Shown here piece after piece: positions 58,803-64,000 of a stretch of DNA of 64,000 bases. The notes under the pieces were generated by a model. The model searched no databases and was not told where the DNA came from. It saw nothing but the letters and a program-made list of their open reading frames with translations. Source of the stretch: Haematobia irritans (taxonomy: Eukaryota; Arthropoda; Insecta; Diptera; Muscidae); NCBI RefSeq assembly GCF_050003625.1, contig NC_134398.1:204463313-204527312 (forward strand), written 5' to 3'. Both the position numbers and the translations under genes were made by a program. Each line of letters opens with the position of its first letter. The first letter of the stretch is position 1.

Positions 58803-60500
58803 AGTCGAATATTATATTTGTGAGCAATTTTCTCCTTTTTACCATAATGTTTTCAGTGGTTACACCGCCTAAAAGTATTCAAAGAATTTTTTCTTTATTT
58901 ATTAAACAGAGTCTGAATATTACATCTCATGGAGTGATTACCAATGAAATGGAAATAAAATGATTGTTAGATAGGTTGGGATCTAAATTGAAAAAAAGCT
59001 TATTACTGAATTCAATAATAAACACTGACATGAATGTGTTTAATTGTTACTTTTTTTTCTATATGAAAATGTGTACGACTCTTTGTGCCACTTTTTTACA
59101 ATGAGTGTGCCACTTTTTTTTAGAAATTCTCAACGGTAACCCTGGTGCCTATTTGCTCCATTGATTTATCGAAAAAATTGTATACAATGTAAATCTAATT
59201 TTGAAATTTTCACATCTCTATTAAAGTTATAATGTTAATAGTTTTTTGTCGCAATATATCTTGAATACACACAGTAGAAAAACAAAATCTCACAATCATA
59301 CTATAGACAATATTTTAAAATTATGTTTTGATTCATTTTTGTATGTTTTCATCTTCTTCTTTTTTATTCATAATTTGTTAAACACTTCTTATGGGCTATT
59401 CATCATTTATGTTTTTTCTTCTCATATCTTTACAGTTTTGCTGTTGTGCATGAATAAATTTCAAGGTCTAACAACTCTATTGTCGACGAGTGAAATCCCA
59501 TGAATATTGTATGCTACTTGTCCAACGGAGAAGCAGGCAGAGTTTTAGACCATTACGTGGAGTTATGGCAGCATAGATAGCTTCTCTGGTGACTTTAGTA
59601 GAAAAGCTAGAAAAAAATTATGATCTAAAAAAAAAAACACGCTGGATGTATATAAAAGAATTGCATAAAATTTGCATAAAGCTTTAAGGGTTTACGAAGA
59701 GGAGAAATCCAATTGACTTCATACCAAGAGAGTGCAAAAAAAAAGAGAAAGAGTTGTGAAAGGAAATCCATTCTCTATCCAATCCAAAAATACTGCCTTG
59801 GCCATAAATTGGGTTGTTTTTTAATTTTTTCTTCTTTGCCTTTACTCTTCGCCTATTTTTCACCCATTGACCGAGAGACGAATGGCCATTAGAGGAGTAT
59901 GAGGTCAAGCCATGGCAGCAATATCAAAGAGCCCAGGAAAACTAAGTGAAAATATTTTTTCCCTGCAGTTAAACAGCTAAACATAAAAGACCAATAAAAG
60001 CAAGACAATTCTATTAAAGTGGAAAATAACAAACGACACTAAAACGACTCTCGGAAGGGGAAAAAGTAAAAAAACAGCAATAAAGGGAAAACCCCTTGAT
60101 GTGAATTAAGAGCTAAGCGGATGGATACAATTCGTCATCTACAATACCATCAATGCTTCATTTATTTTGTAATCACCTTTATGTTAAATGCCTCAACACA
60201 CTTCTAGGAAACCAAGTAAAAACCCCGGAGACAAGGGGATCTTCTAGGAACCGTTATAGAGCTTAGCCTAATTAAGCATTGCATTTATTTATATAAATGA
60301 GTTGGTTCAGTATAATGCCAATACAATATAGTCATCGTCGCCGTTGTCATCTTCATTGTCTTCAACAGCAACAGCAGCACAAGCAGCAAAAAGAGACTGG
60401 CCTGATAGCAGCAACATCATTAGCAAATTTCAAAATAGTCACATGATAAAGTTAACCCATCTCACTTTGCACCACCGCCCAAGTAACATACATACACACA
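58803..60500 (+). other. Repeat-poor DNA upstream of Pgant5
   Basis: About 1.7 kb without any of the local repeat families, unlike the preceding 58 kb. TATATAAAAG at 59648 could be a TATA box, but no initiator stands 25-35 bp downstream. CAGCAACAGCAGCACAAGC near 60370 is common in fly UTRs. Likely regulatory DNA or 5' UTR; the sequence does not fix a start site. Confidence 0.4.
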
Positions 60501-61152
60501 AAAGCATTTAAATATTAAAGGAATTTCAAGGGAGAGAGACGGAAATTACCAGAAATTAAAAGACTTAGATAGAAAACTTTCTCACTCTCACTATACACAC
60601 ACACATACTCAAGTAAATTCTCCCTCCTGCTCACTCTCAAATCTTCGTTGTTAGAAACTAATTTTTTTAATCGTCGTCCTATCAATTTACCATTGGCTGT
60701 ACCATTCATCGAGTGTTATTCAATTCAATTTAGTTTTTGTTGTTGCTGTTGCTTTAATTTGCCATTGATTTTGAATCCTGTCCATAACAAGCAACGTCCT
60801 TCGGTTATCACAGCAATACAAAACTTCGTCCCTCTCTGAAAAATCCTCATTTTTAAGTGGACTTTTTGTTGTTGTCAATCATTAGCATTATCAGTTGTCA
60901 ATCAGCATTAATTACAAAAGGCATAGACAAGTACCCCAAACACACAGCGAGAGAGAGAGAGAGAGAGGCGGAGAACGTAACATTTGTTGTCATCTCATCC
61001 TATCCTAGAAGTATTATAAGTGAATGTGTAAAAGTGTGGTGATTGTTGTTAAATAGAAAATTGTAGCCACATTTACCACTCATTAGCACGACAAGTACAG
61101 CAAGTAACAAGCAACATAACTTCCAACAAACTAAGCACCAACAACTACAACA
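60501..61152 (+). promoter_or_regulatory. Pgant5: Probable 5' UTR and proximal region of Pgant5
   Basis: A/C-rich leader with CAA and ACAAC runs typical of fly 5' UTRs, ending CAACTACAACA before the ATG. (GA)n at 60948-60967 could bind GAGA factor. TCAGTTGTC at 60891 is an initiator-like word. CATCTCATCCTATCCTAG (ending 61008) could be a splice acceptor of a 5' UTR intron. These are sequence resemblances only. Confidence 0.35.
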
Positions 61153-61332
61153 ATGTCTTCATTAAGTTTAACACGTAAACTACGTGGTCGCATGCGTTCC
61201 AATACCTGCCGTATAGTTCTCTTGACATCACTTGTCTGGGTCATTGTTGACTTTGTTCTGATTGCCCACTATTCAGATTGTATAAGCCGGGATGGATGGC
61301 GTTGCAAGCGTAGCGGTGAATATGATGTTGAG
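61153..61332 (+). CDS. Pgant5: Polypeptide N-acetylgalactosaminyltransferase 5, first coding exon
   Basis: 60 codons, from ATG 61153 to the splice donor GAG|GTAAGT at 61332/61333 (phase 0). The product is a Golgi enzyme that starts mucin-type O-glycosylation by adding GalNAc from UDP-GalNAc to Ser or Thr. This exon encodes only the type II anchor: a basic cytosolic tail (RKLRGRMRSNTCR, residues 8-20), one membrane segment (IVLLTSLVWVIVDFVLIA, residues 21-38), and the start of the lumenal stem (DGWRCKRSGEYDVE). The tail, membrane segment and stem match what I recall of Drosophila Pgant5 nearly residue for residue; vertebrate GALNT1 has a similar anchor. The context ACAACAATG is a good fly start. 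The catalytic and lectin domains must lie beyond the window. Confidence 0.78.
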
Positions 61333-61664
61333 GTAAGTAATGAAATTATAGGGCATGTTTTTGTATTTTTTTTTTTTTTTTTTGTTAATTGATTTCAAAA
61401 GAAATTTATAAAAAAGGAAATATCCTTCTTTTTTTGATCAATTTTCTAAAATTTGTGAATTGACAAATCGCCTTAATATTAATGGGTATCAATCTCCTTA
61501 ATTTCATAATTTGATAAAGTTTTTAAATTTTATTTTCGAGACTAAGTCAAACAGATAGACGGTACAAGTCTTCAGATTGCAGACCACAAGGCCTTCTTAT
61601 GGTTTTTTTAATACAGTGCCATACATAAGTATTGGTACAGCAACCTAAACCTCATAGTAGTCGG

Positions 61665-61855
61665 GGTAAATGTGTCAACCAGAAATATTGATTTTAAGCC
61701 CCATAAAATATATATCGATCGCCTCAGAACCAACTCCTGAGTCGTTTTAGACCTTGGTGTCCGTCCGCCTGACCATGTATTTGTTGTTCGCAGTATTATG
61801 GTCACTATTATTAACCGATGATTTTAATTAGAACTACTACAAATTGATGTTGGTA
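61665..61855 (+). mobile_element. Helentron-like scrap in the intron
   Basis: AGCCCCATAAAATATATAT, CCTGAGTCGTTTTAGACC, TGTCCGTCCGCCTG and GTATTTGTTGTTCGCAGTAT match the first part of the 55300 and 18832 elements. Ends are lost. Confidence 0.55.
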
Positions 61856-61857
61856 AT

Positions 61858-62100
61858 AGCAATTTAAATTAAAAATTAATTGTATTAATTAATTTTGGGA
61901 TTGAAACCAAAATATATTTTTCTCTGTTCTTATGTGTACGGGGGTACCCGATAAGTACCCACCCTACAAAAGAACTTTTCTCGTTTTGGTAAAACTGGGA
62001 ATTTATTTTATATACCGTAAAAATCGATCTCCGTACACCCAGAAAAGGAATATGATCACCCCAAAAATGTTTCAAGAACATAATATTACTTTTTTACGGT
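61858..62100. mobile_element. Remnants of two TA MITEs
   Basis: 61858-61939 has AAAATTAATTGTATTAATTA and the end TTTTTCTCTGTTCTTATGTGTA. 62034-62100 starts TACACCCAGAAAAGGAATAT then GATCACCCCAAAAATG, the left end of the 44695 type, without its right arm. Confidence 0.5.
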
Positions 62101-62146
62101 TGCTCAATATATGAGGAGGAGAGAACATGTTCAAACCACCATGAAA

Positions 62147-62181
62147 GGCATGCATGCTAACCATAAGACCACGGTGACTTC
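62147..62181 (-). mobile_element. Short SINE head fragment
   Basis: On the minus strand GTCACCGTGGTCTTATGG and TTAGCATGCATGCC match the first 35 bases of the main SINE, then the match stops. Confidence 0.5.
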
Positions 62182-62319
62182 TATATTCGGAGTGTGAGCT
62201 TATTTTTCCGAAATTTAATACTCATGAACAGATTATTTTCGTGACTCACGATCAAATTTCGTTTCCTGCCATGATTTGGATGATGGCGGCAGATGCAATT
62301 GAAGAGATACAACATCCAA

Positions 62320-62740
62320 TTATGTTTTCACGTCGGGAAGATTTTGGTCTCCCCATAAAGATGATTCATGGGAGTAGTGCGGAGAATATAGTAGATGTAG
62401 CTGCAGTTTGTTTACCAATTTGGGCGTGGCGTGGCAAGAGGAGAGAGCCGCTGATTTACATGGGCGAGAGAGCAATTTTTTCTTGGTCATGACGGGCCAC
62501 GTTTTCACTTCGGCATCGAATTGGTCCAAAAATACGGAGTAGTAGTATCCATGTGATCATTTTACCCTGTTCATGGTAGTCTATGTGGATTAAAATATAA
62601 TAAAACAGGCGGCAATGGATTTTCCAAGCAATTGGACCGTCTTTGCCTTTTAACACCATAGAGCCCACTGTTTTGAGTGTTCCTGAGTACTGAATAGTGT
62701 CTCCATGTCTCGTTCACACAGAAATTCCACCGAATTGCGC
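62320..62740 (-). pseudogene. Decayed mariner transposase fossil
   Basis: On the minus strand, split over frames: TLFSTQEHSKQWA, KAKTVQLLGKS, then IDYHEQGKMIT, DQFDAEVKT and PVMTKKKLL, and finally SCHATPKLV. These follow the mariner order between the first and third catalytic Asp (compare SKQW..., KTQKSAGKVMA, IDYLEKGKTI in the Himar1 copies). In-frame stops and shifts are present and the second-Asp motif is destroyed. It differs from the Himar1 copies, so it comes from another, older mariner lineage. No inverted ends found. Confidence 0.72.
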
Positions 62741-62944
62741 TCAAACTCTATTATGAAATAATTTCACGATTGTGCTTGTTTTTCGAAATAAGCAAACTCG
62801 GCACCCACCGAGCTTACAAAGATTTGATGCCCGAAATTTTGTGTGCACATTAGCGGTGTCGAGTCGTACTTTTAACCATTGACCGACTTTCAGATTTCAT
62901 TCAGAGATAGCTACGCAAGGAATAACAATTGCTGCTTCAGTGAG

Positions 62945-63228
62945 ATAGGTTAGGTAGACTGATGTATCAGGCTCACTAGACTATTCAGTCCATTGTGTTA
63001 CCACAGCGATGAACTTCTCTCTTATCACCGAGTGCTGCCAGATTCCATGTTAAGCTCAATGACAAGGTACCTCCTTTTTATAGCCGAGTCCGAACGGCGT
63101 TCCACATTGCAGTGAAACCACTTAGAGATGCTTTGAAGCACTCAGAAGTGTCACCAGCATTACTGAGGTGGGATAAACCACCGCCGACCTGCAAGGCGAG
63201 CATGCTAACCATTGCACCACGGTGGCTT
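62945..63228 (-). mobile_element. tRNA-derived SINE, copy 4, minus strand
   Basis: The head AAGCCACCGTGGTGCAATGG (minus strand) keeps box A. A deletion of about 55 bp after CCTTGCA removes box B and the CACCAAAAAGTTTTTCA segment. The body (CGGACTCGGCTATAAAAAG, ACTCGGTGATAAGAGAG) is intact and the 3' tail is CTACCTAACCTATC. Not transcribable from its own promoter. Confidence 0.87.
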
Positions 63229-64000
63229 CCAATGAGTTAGCACTCCCTCGAAAAGGTTCAAGATTCCTAAGTTAAAGCAAAATCCCCTTAATATGAATGT
63301 AGGCTCACATCACTCACTCGTCATACTAATTATGTTGATCATAGAATCACGAAACCACAGCTAAAAAGGGGTTGCTGAGCATTTTGTTCGCAAAGTGCAT
63401 TTTACCATTTTTGTCACATTTATTGCCTTTCTTGCCGTATCATCCATTGCCAAGCTTTAAATGAATGAAATAATCATTATTCAAATTTGATTTCCCAAAA
63501 TTACCCTGGGTTTTTATTACAATCGTCTCATAAATCAAAACAATTCCCAAGGTTTTTTTTATTTCAACCTTTTGCTCCGCTTCTAGTAAATGGAATTCTT
63601 GAGAAATTAGAGCGCTTGCTAGATTTCGGTTTTATTTACAAACTAATTGCATTTCAAACGAAATGGATTTCATTCTAAATTACACCATTGTTGTAGGTCA
63701 TATTCATACGAAGAGAAACTCATCACACCATTGACACCACAATATTTCCAGCACCATACGACCATAGCTCACCGCAATATTGCAGCCTTAGTGTCAGCAG
63801 AAATTTTCTTCCTTGGTTTTTGTCGAATATCAGTTGGGTCTGTTGACTGTTGATTACATTCATTTGTCTGTCCTTTGCTTAGTGTGTAAACTCCATTCAT
63901 GCCATCGCCACCATCACCATCCCTGGCTTTTGGCCAAATTAGACATGCGGAAAGAAGATGCATGCATGTTGCCCACATTCGTTTCTAGGTTGTTATTGTT

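Larger units (their letters stand above)
61333..64000 (+). other. Pgant5: First coding intron of Pgant5 (start)
   Basis: It begins GTAAGT and shows no acceptor-plus-exon that continues a GalNAc-transferase in the window. It holds a Helentron-like scrap, MITE ends, a mariner fossil and a SINE. The part 63229-64000 has no recognised repeat or frame. Confidence 0.6.

Noticed and set aside
61333..61392. Extending the Pgant5 frame to the stop after 61389
   Set aside because: The sequence turns into VSNEIIGHVFVFF and poly-T right after a perfect GTAAGT donor; the homologous protein continues with a lumenal stem instead.
62241..62492. 83-residue plus-strand frame in the intron
   Set aside because: It runs antisense across the mariner fossil and has no independent support.

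Overview
This window is nuclear DNA from a higher fly. The best fit is a muscid of the Haematobia/Stomoxys group. The evidence is the strong A/T bias, mariner copies that are almost Himar1 (the element first found in the horn fly Haematobia irritans), tRNA-derived SINEs with the arthropod-type 3' body, and a 5' coding exon of a Drosophila-like gene with a perfect splice donor. It is a eukaryotic, mostly intergenic, repeat-dominated region. I see one host coding exon (61153-61332, + strand), which I read as exon 1 of the GalNAc-transferase gene Pgant5. The last 2.7 kb of the window would be its first coding intron.

The rest is a layered record of mobile DNA. Roughly a quarter of the window is made of long arrays of one 29-bp A/T-rich repeat with two dyad-symmetric halves. 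There are about a dozen blocks: 1394-3340, 4751-5950, 9421-12304, 16143-18770, 21140-23012, 33036-34315, 35725-37040, 39697-40470, 45310-45562, 47335-53440 and 57741-58714. They lie in both orientations. Several are bordered by a shared leader containing GGTTGCCA, so the arrays look like bodies of a dispersed element.

Other elements sit in these arrays or in each other. (1) Himar1-like mariners: 9730-10982, 28750-31279, a fragment at 31282-31497, and an older unrelated mariner fossil at 62320-62740. (2) Two copies of a 0.8-0.9 kb deletion derivative of a DD41D Tc1/mariner element (14100-14922, 25055-25991). (3) tRNA-derived SINEs at 21561, 27178, 32717 and 62945. (4) A Helentron/DINE-like family with inner TCTG microsatellites, about 150-bp internal tandem units and hairpin 3' ends: 1-110, 12305-14100, 18832-19320, 26391-28004, 29099-30369, 43386-45125, 55300-57170, and small pieces. 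(5) Two hAT-type elements with exact 8-bp target duplications: 40619-41544, and 48829-51176, which carries inverted arrays of an 18-bp repeat. (6) A 5'-truncated Penelope-like retroelement with its GIY-YIG end and a hammerhead-like motif (48304-51219). (7) Many TA-flanked MITEs with a TACAC...AGA(A)n end.

The clearest stratigraphy is at 47257-53440: a 29-bp array was split by a Penelope-like element, which was split by a hAT element, which was split by a MITE. No transposase here looks intact, so the window records past activity. The stretch 58803-61152 upstream of Pgant5 is almost free of recognised repeats and probably holds its promoter and 5' UTR.
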